Below are positions 18,204 through 26,488 of a DNA stretch of 64,000 nucleotides, piece by piece. The notes under the pieces are model-generated. The model was not told the DNA's origin. It searched no databases and was given only the letters and a program-made list of their open reading frames with translations. Numbering within the stretch: position 1 is the stretch's first letter; the number at the start of each line of letters is the position of its first letter. The DNA is from Chrysophaeum taylorii (lineage: Eukaryota > Sar > Pelagophyceae > Pelagomonadales > Pelagomonadaceae). The translations under genes and the position numbers were made by a program. The stretch spans positions 281,001 to 345,000 of the forward strand of contig JAQMWT010000523.1 of assembly GCA_029834535.1 (NCBI GenBank), given 5' to 3'.

Positions 18204-19692
18204 AAGCGAAGTGCGGGAAATTAATCAAGTCGTTTTCTTGCCAGTAGCCTCCTGACACAATGGGGGCTGGGGGGATCGCCCAGACCTCCCAGCCAAGGTT
18301 TGGGGAGGTGAGGGTGTCGGGAGTGGGGCGCGTGAGGGCCGAGTCGTTGACGACGGAGTGGAGCCAGCGCTCCGCGGCGGCGAGGGCGTCGGGGGCACCG
18401 ACGCAGGCGAGGTCGTCCTGGTTCATCATCATCATCAAATTCCGGTCGTCTAGCTTGCTGTTGACGACGAGGGCGCGGGGCCAGAGGTGGAGATAGGTGC
18501 AGAGAAGCGCGCGCCAGAGGTCGCGGGCCGTTGTGGCCGGGACTCGGAGCCAGGTGGTCCAGGAGGCGAGGCGAGCGGACGTGGTCGCGGACACTCGTTG
18601 CGCCTCGCGTAGCGGTGGCGCGGCATTGACCTGGACGACGACGACCGAGGTCGCGTCGCGGTCTCGGTTCGCGCGCACCCACAAGGCGCGGAGGTCGGCT
18701 TCGAGGGCCCGGTCGTCGGCGCGCGCCGAGTGGTCCCTGAGCTGGCGGTCGAGGTCGTCGCACCATCGATCCCCGAGAAAATCGCATTCGAGCCGGCCGT
18801 AAACGTTAAAGTCGAAGTCGACGTTCCGGCGTCCGACGGCGAGATCGACGCCACAACACGGGAAGCGCGAAGCGCAGGCGGCGACGTGCGCCGTCTTGGC
18901 TATTTTCGAAAACCGCGCGCTCCTGCTGCTGCTGCTTTGGGATTGAACCGTCGCGGCGTCCAAGACGGTCCCGAGCAAGGCGTAGGGCTGCGTTTCGAGG
19001 CACCTAGAGTCGGCGTCGCGGACGACGACGGCCGGGATGGTGAGGCGAGAGAAGGGCACACCCCGGGACGCGAGATGTCGCCAGAGTAGCGTCTCCGGCT
19101 GCCAGAGGTCGCCGGGGTGGTGCCAGCGCGGGACCCCCCCCTCGCACTCGAAGACGGCGTCCGCCGAAAAGAAGTCGGAAGCGAGGCGGCGCGGAACGAT
19201 CGCGAACTGATCGTTGACGCCGTTCCACGTGCGGCCCGGGACGTAGACGCGGTCGGGGCTCAAACTCGAGAGGTCCGGAGGTTTCGCGTACCAGCCGGCG
19301 TCGAACCGCGCGCGAACGACCCAAGAAAACTCGCGGCTCGTCTCGTGCTCGCGGTCGACGATCAATCCGAACGCCGCCGCCAAGCGAGCGTACTGCGCGT
19401 GCGCCGCACGGATCGCCTCGGCACCGCTCGCAAATTTTCGGGGGACGAAATCCGACCGGGGCTCCTCGGAGGGAAGGCAGGGCAAGGTCCCAATCCCGAC
19501 GACGGCGACGCGAACGGGTCGAAACAATTCGACGAGTGTCGCGTTGGCCCCGGTGGACCAGAGGGGCGCCTCCGCGAAGGCCCAAAAGGTCTCGACCTCG
19601 CCGCCGAGTCCCCAAACCAACTCGCGCAAGATCGACGTGTGCACGCGCCCAAAGGTGCGCGCGTGGCCTGCGAACAACAGCGCTACGAACAT
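18190..19692 (-). CDS. Glycosyltransferase-like protein (3' end uncertain)
   Basis: About 500 codons from the ATG at 19692 look real. The N-terminus MFVALLFAGHARTFGRVHTS resembles the start of surface-glycan transferase-like proteins that open with a (V)ALxFxGxxRTF strand. RARFDAGWYAKPPDL and NGVNDQFAIVPRRLASDFFS (D-x-F-A-I-x-R block) fit the donor-binding core of that group. The second half ends with GWEVWAIPPAPIVSGGYWQ. The frame then stays open to 17566, but from about 18185 it reads Arg/Pro-rich antisense-like sequence while the next frame encodes the sulfotransferase. Function as a glycosyltransferase is inferred. Divergent from DNAAF2 by 87 bp. Confidence 0.6.
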
Positions 19693-19779
19693 TCTTTTCT
19701 TTCCGTTAAAAATGGCGTCGTCGTGCTTGAATATTTATTTTCCGTTGGTGGTGGATGGCGCGCTAGAAAGGTGTGAGGA
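19693..19779. promoter_or_regulatory. 87-bp divergent promoter region
   Basis: The ATG at 19692 (minus) and the ATG at 19780 (plus) face away from each other across only 87 bp, including an AT-rich TTGAATATTTATTTTCC stretch. Core promoters of both genes must be within it or extend into the coding parts. Confidence 0.5.
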
Positions 19780-22095
19780 ATGGAGGGTCGGAAGATCGAG
19801 AGCATGCCCCCCGAGGCGCTCGAGGCGGCGCTGCGCAAGGCCCAGGCGAATGCGCAGGGGGACCACAAGATGACCGACGCCGAGACGGAAAAGTTCGCCA
19901 AGGCCTTCAAGGACCCCGAGTTCGTCAAGATGTTCGCCGAGTACGTCGACGAAATCAGCGATCCAAAGCACTGCGAGGAGCAAAACACCTACCTGCGGGA
20001 GCTCGAGGCCAAGGGGGAAGCCCCCAAAGGCCGCGACGTCATCGTCCCGTCGGCGGGCTTTGTCGTCAAGACGAGAAAGGCCGACGACGACGGGACGTCG
20101 AAAGTCTTCGTCAACGTCGTCCAATCTGACAAAATCGGGGAGCCCGAGGGGACCAAGGTCGACAAGGGCACCAGCTGGCAGCTCCCGCACATCTTGGGTC
20201 CCGTGAGGTTGGAGAAGGACAAAAAGGGCGACACCGCATCCACTTTCGACTGTTGCTTTCACGCCAAAGCCGTCGGACGCGCGCGCGTCCAAAAGCCCTA
20301 CCGGGACATGATCACGCAGACGGCCTTTGAAAGCATCGAAAAGTACTACGCGACCGTCGGCACCTGCGAGAAGTTGCTGCGCGAGTACCACGTCCTCAAG
20401 GGTGTCTCTTACAAGACGGGCGATCCGCACCCGCTCGTGGTCAAGGCCGACGAAGAACCGGAGGATCCGCCCGCCGAGGACGAAATGATCGGATCCAAGC
20501 AGCAGGCCCCCAAGCAAAAGAAAACGCGCCGCGCCGGTAAGAAAAAGCGCAAGGATGCTGCGCGAAGGGGCGCCGCCGACGACGACGACGATGACGACAA
20601 GGACGACGACGCTCGCGAGCTAATCGACGAGGCACCGCCACCACCCGCGGCGAAGGAGGAGGAGGGAACCAAGGCACCAGCGGCGCCACCCAACCAGGTG
20701 AACGAGGAGGAGGGAACCAAGGCCGAGGCCGAGGCCAAGGCACCACCACCACCCGCGAAGAAGGAGGAGAAGCCAAGCGAGGCCAACGCAGCAGCAGCAG
20801 CACCATCACCACCGCCACCGCCACCGCCAGCAGCAGCAGCCAAAGCGAAGAAGGAACCCCCCAAGGCACGAGCCAAGGCAAACGGCGGCGTCAAGGAGAA
20901 AGCAAAAAATGAGATTAAAGCGGCGAAGAAGAACGAGTTCGCGCGAGCGCTTAGGGGCAAGCTCGCCAAGGCTCCCGCGCCATCCCCAGCGCCCGAGGTG
21001 GTGGTCGAGGTGCCGCCGCGCGGCGGCGCGATTCCTGCCTATACGATCACGGAGCGCGGGTACTTCGACATGACCGAGCACGTCGGCAGGGGCCCGATGT
21101 CGCGACGACCCAAGGAGCTCGTCGTCGCCGTCGAGCTCCCCGGACTCGGCTCGGTCTCCGGCGTGGACCTCGAGGCCAAGGCGCGCCGCCTCTCGCTCAC
21201 CGCCAAGAAGGAAGGGACCGTAGTCTACTCCCTCGACGCGGGCTTGCCGTACGAGGTCGACGGCGACGGCGGCAAGGCGAAGTTTAACACCAAGTCGTCG
21301 GTTTTGTCGGTGACTCTTCCGCTCGTGCCCCCGCCCGAGACGCCCAAAGAGGTGGTTGTCGCCGACGACGAGGAGGAAGAAGAAGAAGACGCGCGCGAGG
21401 TGAGGCCGGTGGGAAGTCTCCCGGGTGAGAATGACCATTCGCGCTGGCTCGAGTCGGCGGCGCCCGCGCCGCGAAAACCCTTTGCGACGGACGCGATCTC
21501 GCCGAGAGATGACGAGGCCGCCCCCAGCGACGAGGGGGGGGCTTTCGTGGCGAAGGACGCCTTCGAAGGCGCCATGCAAGGCTACGTCTTCAAGGTGGGT
21601 GATCGCGGCCTGGGCTACTACGCAGACGCCGTCCCGCCCGTCGCGCGGGTCGAGTGGCGCCAAAAGAAGGACTTCGTTTCGCTGATCGCGCAGCTCGAGG
21701 CCGTCGAGGACGCCGTTCTCGCCTTTCCCGGCGACCGTGCCGTGGAGGTGTCGTGCCGCTTCGGCGACGGCCGAACCACGAGATTCGTGGCTATCTTCCA
21801 AGCGCCAGTCGACCCCGACCGGTGTCGCGTCGACGCGGCCGATCGCAACGTTGCCATCGTCGTGTACAAGCGTAATCCCGAATTGTGGCAAGATTCAAAA
21901 CCCGTCGTCCAATTCGACGGCGCCCTCGATGTCACCACGACGGCGAGGAAGCTCAAGAAGACTGCGCCCAGCCCCCTCGCCGCCGAAAAGGAGGTGAAGG
22001 CGGCGGGCGAGGACTCGATTACCCCCGACGGTGACACCACGACGCCCGTCGCGCCGACCACGTTCCAGAACACGCTCCTCTTTGACATAGATTAG
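19780..22095 (+). CDS. DNAAF2: Dynein axonemal assembly factor 2 (Kintoun/PF13-like)
   Basis: 771 aa, intronless. Residues about 50-200 form a PIH1 domain of the Kintoun type: VIVPSAGFVVKTRK, KVFVNVVQSDKIGEP, SWQLPHILGPVRLEKDKKGD and TFDCCFHAKAVGRA. A long Lys/Ala/Pro/Glu-rich linker (about 230-410) precedes a CS-like domain (about 420-517; VVAVELPGLGSVSGVDLEAK, LSLTAKKEG). A third region near 595-725 (GYVFKVGDRGLGYYADAVPP) is typical of the Kintoun C-terminal half. In animals and Chlamydomonas this protein works with HSP90/HSP70 in the cytoplasm to preassemble axonemal dynein arms. Its presence implies a motile flagellum in some life stage. The start is 87 bp from a divergent gene. Confidence 0.85.
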   Translation: MEGRKIESMPPEALEAALRKAQANAQGDHKMTDAETEKFAKAFKDPEFVKMFAEYVDEISDPKHCEEQNTYLRELEAKGEAPKGRDVIVPSAGFVVKTRKADDDGTSKVFVNVVQSDKIGEPEGTKVDKGTSWQLPHILGPVRLEKDKKGDTASTFDCCFHAKAVGRARVQKPYRDMITQTAFESIEKYYATVGTCEKLLREYHVLKGVSYKTGDPHPLVVKADEEPEDPPAEDEMIGSKQQAPKQKKTRRAGKKKRKDAARRGAADDDDDDDKDDDARELIDEAPPPPAAKEEEGTKAPAAPPNQVNEEEGTKAEAEAKAPPPPAKKEEKPSEANAAAAAPSPPPPPPPAAAAKAKKEPPKARAKANGGVKEKAKNEIKAAKKNEFARALRGKLAKAPAPSPAPEVVVEVPPRGGAIPAYTITERGYFDMTEHVGRGPMSRRPKELVVAVELPGLGSVSGVDLEAKARRLSLTAKKEGTVVYSLDAGLPYEVDGDGGKAKFNTKSSVLSVTLPLVPPPETPKEVVVADDEEEEEEDAREVRPVGSLPGENDHSRWLESAAPAPRKPFATDAISPRDDEAAPSDEGGAFVAKDAFEGAMQGYVFKVGDRGLGYYADAVPPVARVEWRQKKDFVSLIAQLEAVEDAVLAFPGDRAVEVSCRFGDGRTTRFVAIFQAPVDPDRCRVDAADRNVAIVVYKRNPELWQDSKPVVQFDGALDVTTTARKLKKTAPSPLAAEKEVKAAGEDSITPDGDTTTPVAPTTFQNTLLFDID

Positions 22096-22432
22096 TAGCG
22101 CGCCTTTGGAGGAGGTGAGTTTTCTTTTCGGGGGGGGGGCAACCAATATTAGCCAATAGTGATAGTGATGATGTTCGAATAAATGGCCCCGCCATATAAC
22201 AACGATATACAAGTACGCCGAAATTCACGGGGCGGGGTGTGTGGGGACTAGGTGGTTTTTATGTGCGCAAACGACTCACTCGCCTCAAGGGCTCCTCCTC
22301 CTCCTCTTCGAGGCGCGCAGCTAAAATAAAACGCGAAGATCCAACAATTCGCCGCCAACTGTTGTTGTTTGTTTGTACACTGCAGCATCTCAGAAGATCT
22401 GATCAGAAGATACTTTGAAGATACGTAACGAC
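22096..22432. other. Intergenic region
   Basis: Contains the DNAAF2 3' flank, a 10-bp G run near 22129 and the promoter of the gene at 22433. No gene seen. Confidence 0.35.
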
Positions 22433-23034
22433 ATGTCGACTGAGGAGTCCGACCTCGTCGAGCTCCAGTTCTTCACCCAGACGCCCGACTACACGCAAAC
22501 GCAGCGGTTCAGCGACACGCGAAAGAGCCAGTTCGTGCGCCAGGTGTACTCCCACGAGAGTCGAGCGCGGGAGCGGCCGCCGACGGCGCCGACGACGCAG
22601 ACGACAAAGCCTGCCCCAACGTTCGCGTTTCGGGACGACGCCGGCGAGAAGCACCTCGTCCCGCCCCTGGACGCGGTACCGAGCCTGCCGTACCACGCGG
22701 GGCCCGGGCCGTGCGACGGCAGTTGTGCGATCTTCGCTCGCTTTGATTTCAATCGCTGTTCGACCGCGCTCGCCAGCAGCGTATACGGCAGCTTCCACGA
22801 GCGAGGCCGCGTCCCGCTCCACCACTGGAACGCTCACGTTAAGCTCGACGAGCTCATGGACGCACATCGACGCCACATCGCCCGCGACGACCACGGGTGA
22901 GCGAGCTGTGCTACTCGCACCGTGCGCGAGCCCCGCGCAGGTTTGGGAAAATCCCGGTTAAGTCGAAGCGCTGCCTCGAACTCAAGCGCGACCAAGCCTC
23001 CTCGCGCCAAGCGAGGGGCGCCATCGGTCACTAG
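22433..23034 (+). CDS. Small unknown protein, two exons
   Basis: Exons 22433-22896 and 22941-23034 encode 185 aa; the 44-nt intron has GTGAGC and CGCAG borders and the join keeps the frame (DDHG then FGKIPVKSKRCLELKRDQ). Without splicing the protein would stop at 22900, three codons into the intron. The N-terminus is acidic (MSTEESDLVELQFFTQTPDY), followed by a segment RFSDTRKSQFVRQVYSHESR and a cysteine-containing centre (GPGPCDGSCAIFARFDFNRC). The C-terminus is strongly basic. No known domain is recognised. It is tail-to-tail with the next gene, 52 bp apart, and next to a ciliary assembly gene, but that proximity is not evidence of shared function. Confidence 0.6.
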
Positions 23035-23086
23035 AACGCGCACCTCCGCTCCTTGTTTATGGTATGACCTCGCGGCTCCAGAACTA

Positions 23087-24073
23087 CTACTGATCAATCT
23101 CGAGGTTTTGCGCCCACTTGAGCAAGTCGTCGACAGCGTCGGCGCCGCATTGATTGGGCGTCGTCGGGGGGGGCGGGTGTACCATCTCGGGCTTCTTCTT
23201 CCCCTTGCCATTGGGGGAAGAAGGGTGATGTCTGACGACCGGGACATCCTGGTTGCGACAGAGACTGTCGAGGTCGCCGTCGCCAAAATACTTGGCGACG
23301 ACGCCGATCTGCTGCTTGGTGAGGTCGAAGCGCGCGACGGGCGCCTGCGGGAGGAGATCGACATCGTCGTTGGGTCTCGGCGGCTTGGTGACGACAACGT
23401 TGTCGTTCATCGGTGCCTTTCGAAGGTAGGCGTCGCGCATGCGGTTGATCCGCGCCGTTGGGTCCTCGTCGCGTTTCGCGGGGCGGCGCTTCGAGGAGGC
23501 GGCGGCGGCGGCCCAGGGCCAAAACCGAGATTTGAGACGGGCCTCGCGCTCCGCTCTGAGCATTCGCGCAGCCGTACGCGCGTTGTAGGTGGTGGGTTCG
23601 GACTCGGGCGCGCTCCGGGAGCTCGCGAGTGGCGTCGAGGACGCGCTGCTCGCGTCGTCCGAAGGTCGTCGCTTCGAGGTGCTGAGATCGCTCACGACGC
23701 TCCCGCGGCTCTCGGGCCTCGAAGAAGAAGAAGAAGAAGAAGAAGAAGAAGAAGACGAAGACGAAGAATAAGAAGAAGGGACGCGCTTGACGGCGCGCAC
23801 GGCCCGCGGGAGACTGTGATGGGTCGCCGCGTCTTCGTTGACCGGGGCTAGAGCCTCGCGCACTCTGGTCGCCGTCGCGGGGTCGAGCTCGCTGCTCACA
23901 GCGTCGATGGCGCGCCGCAGCCTCTCGAGCTCAGAGGCCACGTGAGATTGCTGCCGCTGCTGGGCCTGCGCTCGCTCGAGAGCTCGCAGCTCCTGCCACG
24001 GACCGACATACATATCTAGGTAACGCTTCCAACGGATCTCTTTCAGTGGTGCACGTATCCGTGGCGTGGACAT
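23087..24073 (-). CDS. Unknown protein with coiled coil and Ser-rich linker
   Basis: 328 aa from the ATG at 24073. Seen: an N-terminal Trp/Arg-rich part (KEIRWKRYLDMYVGPWQELR), a coiled coil (about 38-65, LERAQAQQRQQSHVASELER), a run of about 18 Ser, and a conserved-looking second half (RMRDAYLRKAPMNDNVVVTK, FDLTKQQIGVVAKYF). A terminal acidic helix, DAVDDLLKWAQNLEI, ends the protein. The final DDLLxWxxNL helix looks like a short interaction motif found at the end of several ciliary or cytoskeletal proteins, but I cannot name the family. The Ser run is coded by a CTT/TTC-type microsatellite at about 23720-23765, so its length is likely variable. Confidence 0.65.
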   Translation of the reverse strand: MSTPRIRAPLKEIRWKRYLDMYVGPWQELRALERAQAQQRQQSHVASELERLRRAIDAVSSELDPATATRVREALAPVNEDAATHHSLPRAVRAVKRVPSSYSSSSSSSSSSSSSSSSRPESRGSVVSDLSTSKRRPSDDASSASSTPLASSRSAPESEPTTYNARTAARMLRAEREARLKSRFWPWAAAAASSKRRPAKRDEDPTARINRMRDAYLRKAPMNDNVVVTKPPRPNDDVDLLPQAPVARFDLTKQQIGVVAKYFGDGDLDSLCRNQDVPVVRHHPSSPNGKGKKKPEMVHPPPPTTPNQCGADAVDDLLKWAQNLEIDQ

Positions 24074-24660
24074 GCTGCCCAACTGCGCCTTCGAGGCGCC
24101 CGTTAAGGCTTTGCTGATGGCAACTTACTCCGGCGAATAAAGCACCGTCCTCCTCGACCTTGTCCCTCTCGCTGCTCGGGGCATAGCTGATTGGCGACGG
24201 ATGGATGGGTGCTCGCAACGTCACCGATGCATACTCCGCCCAACCGTGACACGCCACTTCCGCGCGCTAAGCAACACCACCCATCACGACCTTGTCCGCT
24301 CACTCTTCGCCATGCGTCCCATCGCTGACCCTCACCTGCATACCATCGAGCCGTCTTCTACGCGCAGCGCACGTGCCGAGAGCCGGTTCTCCATGGACCT
24401 GCTCAATGGTCAGCGCTCGAGTGAAGGGCGCTGAGCCCTCGGCCCCCTCATTCTTCGCGCTCCTCTCCCTCCTCTCCTTCCTTCCCCACCGTCACCTCTT
24501 TGTGTGGTGTCCACCCTGCATTCTCTCCGTTGACTACGAGGTCATTGCGTCCATTCCACACAACTTTATTATTATAACTTGCGACCGCATAGGCTTACAC
24601 GTACGTAGTAATATCTTACAGTTCGTTAACAACACACCACAACTTGAGGTCGTTAGGAAT
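24074..24660. other. Divergent intergenic region, 587 bp
   Basis: Lies between the minus gene starting at 24073 and the plus gene at 24661. Pyrimidine-rich tracts near 24460-24500 and an AT-rich stretch near 24560-24640 may be promoter elements. No gene seen. Confidence 0.35.
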
Positions 24661-25248
24661 ATGGGCCGGCGGTCGACTGTGTTTTACGAGTCGCGGGAGG
24701 CGGACGTCGCCCAGCTCCTGGAGGACGCGAAGCGCGAGGGCGAACGGCTCAAGGCTCTTATCGATGCCGCCGACGCCGCGCCGGCCTTCACAACCGAGAC
24801 CGAGGACGCCCCAAGCCTCGAGGAGCTGCTCGAACTCGCGGGATTGCTTGAGAGGCCGGCGATGGTCTTTGTGTGCCCGGCGTGCGACGTGCGTTTGGAA
24901 TGCGAGGACGAGCTTCGAGCGCACTACGCCGCGCTGCATATGAGCAGCAAGTCGTGGAAGCAACTCTCTGGTCGCGCCGAAGGGAGCGACGCGTACGAGT
25001 ACGGCGACTTGACTCGCGCCGCCTTGCACTGGATCAACCTCGAGCGCCGCTCCTGGAAGATGCTCAGTGGTCGCACGACGGGCGTTGACTCATACCAGTT
25101 CGGCGACCTCACGCTCAGTGCGGTCAACGCGTGCCGCCGCGCCTTGAGGGACTCGACTATTTTCAACTCCTCCTCCTCCTCCTCCTCCTCCTCCTCTTGG
25201 TGGACGCGCGACACTTCCCCTGAGCCACCTCATACTCCCGCCCTCTAG
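24661..25248 (+). CDS. C2H2 zinc-finger protein with SGR/FGDLT repeats
   Basis: 195 aa from the ATG at 24661 (MGRRSTVFYESREADVAQLL). An N-terminal helix is followed by one C2H2 finger at about 77-100: CPACDVRLECEDELRAHYAA then LH, with spacing C-x2-C-x12-H-x4-H. Two tandem units follow: SWKQLSGRAEGSDAYEYGDL and SWKMLSGRTTGVDSYQFGDL, each about 35 residues, followed by a Ser run and a short tail. The frame is open further upstream, but those residues look like non-coding sequence, so the finger-proximal ATG is preferred. A nucleic-acid or protein-binding role is inferred from the finger; the repeats are unknown to me. Confidence 0.65.
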   Translation: MGRRSTVFYESREADVAQLLEDAKREGERLKALIDAADAAPAFTTETEDAPSLEELLELAGLLERPAMVFVCPACDVRLECEDELRAHYAALHMSSKSWKQLSGRAEGSDAYEYGDLTRAALHWINLERRSWKMLSGRTTGVDSYQFGDLTLSAVNACRRALRDSTIFNSSSSSSSSSSWWTRDTSPEPPHTPAL

Positions 25249-25317
25249 ATGTGGCTGTTGAGTCTCGAGGATGATGTGTGGTTCTGTGGATATCACACTT
25301 CTTTAACGAGCGCGGCG

Positions 25318-26244
25318 TCAGTCCACGACGACCCGCACGTAGTCGAGTGGACGCTGGGCGACCGTCGCTGCCGGCGCCACGAAGGCCGGAGACACACCAC
25401 ACGCGGCCGCCTGGGCGTCGAGCGGGAGGCGGCGCCACTCGTTGAGCGAGAAAGGGTTGCCGCGCGCGGAGGCGAGGCGGTGCAGATAGTCCTCCACGTC
25501 CTCGCGGATCGCCGCGTCGCACAGAGAGGTGCTTTTCTCGGCGAGGCGCTGGTTGACCTTGGGACCCGCAAGCAGGGCATTTGCTTCGGGGGTCATTCGC
25601 AAGCCGAGAGCGGCGAGGAGCTTTTCGGCCCCCGCGGGCTGCCATAGCGCCTCGGCCCTAACCTCGATGAGCCGCCACGTGTTGTACAAGGTCTGGCACC
25701 GTCGCTCGACGTCGACGTGGTACGCGCACAGTTTCTCGATCTGGCCGTACCCGGTGGCTCCCGGCGGCTCCCAGATCCAGCCGCATTCGCGACCGCCAAA
25801 GTGGCCAAGGCGGGCGCGCGATCGCACAGAGTCGACCAGGTCGCGCCGAAGCACGATGACGAGAAGCTCGACGCCGTGCAACTCGGCCGCGAGGTCGGCA
25901 AACGTCGCGACGAAGAGGTGGTTGGCATCGAGGTAGACCGGACGCTCGCACCCAAAGAACTTTGCCAGCTCGTTTGAGACGAGGCTCGCGCGCGCGCGAG
26001 CGGCGAGAGCTTGGCGTTTGAGCACCGTGGCTTTGTGGGGCCGCTTTCCGTTGACAGCCGCCTGCAGAACCTCGTTCGCCATCGAGGGTGGGGCCTCGTG
26101 CTCGGCAATGCCCCCGGCAGCTCTGACGAGCTCGCTTAAGAACCGCGTCCCGCACCTTCCAGCCGAAGCGACGAAAACGCAGAGTGGTTTGGACCAGCAG
26201 GTATTTTCATGCTCGACCTTCTTGGTCGTCTCTTGCATCATCAT
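25318..26244 (-). CDS. Sulfotransferase-fold protein
   Basis: 308 aa from the ATG at 26244. VFVASAGRCGTRFLSELVRA (about 24-43) is a P-loop-like 5'-phosphosulfate binding segment of the sulfotransferase superfamily, followed by the usual HEAPP after a short helix. ELLVIVLRRDLVDSVRSRAR (about 125-145) matches the 3'-phosphate binding region. Trp-rich WIWEPPGATGY follows. The overall length fits a single sulfotransferase domain, with no membrane anchor or signal peptide visible, so a cytosolic or unusual localisation is possible. Substrate unknown. It is divergent from the PX-type gene (245 bp between starts). Together with the gene at 17091 it suggests active sulfation chemistry. Confidence 0.65.
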   Translation of the reverse strand: MMMQETTKKVEHENTCWSKPLCVFVASAGRCGTRFLSELVRAAGGIAEHEAPPSMANEVLQAAVNGKRPHKATVLKRQALAARARASLVSNELAKFFGCERPVYLDANHLFVATFADLAAELHGVELLVIVLRRDLVDSVRSRARLGHFGGRECGWIWEPPGATGYGQIEKLCAYHVDVERRCQTLYNTWRLIEVRAEALWQPAGAEKLLAALGLRMTPEANALLAGPKVNQRLAEKSTSLCDAAIREDVEDYLHRLASARGNPFSLNEWRRLPLDAQAAACGVSPAFVAPAATVAQRPLDYVRVVVD

Positions 26245-26488
26245 CGGCGCCGACACTCGGAAATAAACACCGTCGCAATATTCCTGGACGTGCGCAATAA
26301 TAATAATGAGACTAATTATGTCTTTTCAAGTGCCGTACAACACCACCACAGCAAGAAAGAAGTCTTTTTAAATTACTAACCCGCAATTTAAAACGGCCTA
26401 GGAAAGAACTTTCTTCTTCTTCTTGTTGTAATATTCAAACGAGCCGAGCCGAGCCGACCCTCAGATATTTTATTTTATTGAATTTAAA
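26245..26488. promoter_or_regulatory. Divergent promoter region, AT-rich
   Basis: 244 bp between two divergent starts. It is markedly AT-rich compared with its flanks (TTTTATTTTATTGAATTTAA at 26467-26486 directly before the plus ATG; AATAATAATAATGAG near 26295). Confidence 0.45.

Noticed and set aside
20806-21891. Long minus frame opposite DNAAF2
   Set aside because: Antisense shadow of a clear PIH1/CS protein with no domain of its own.
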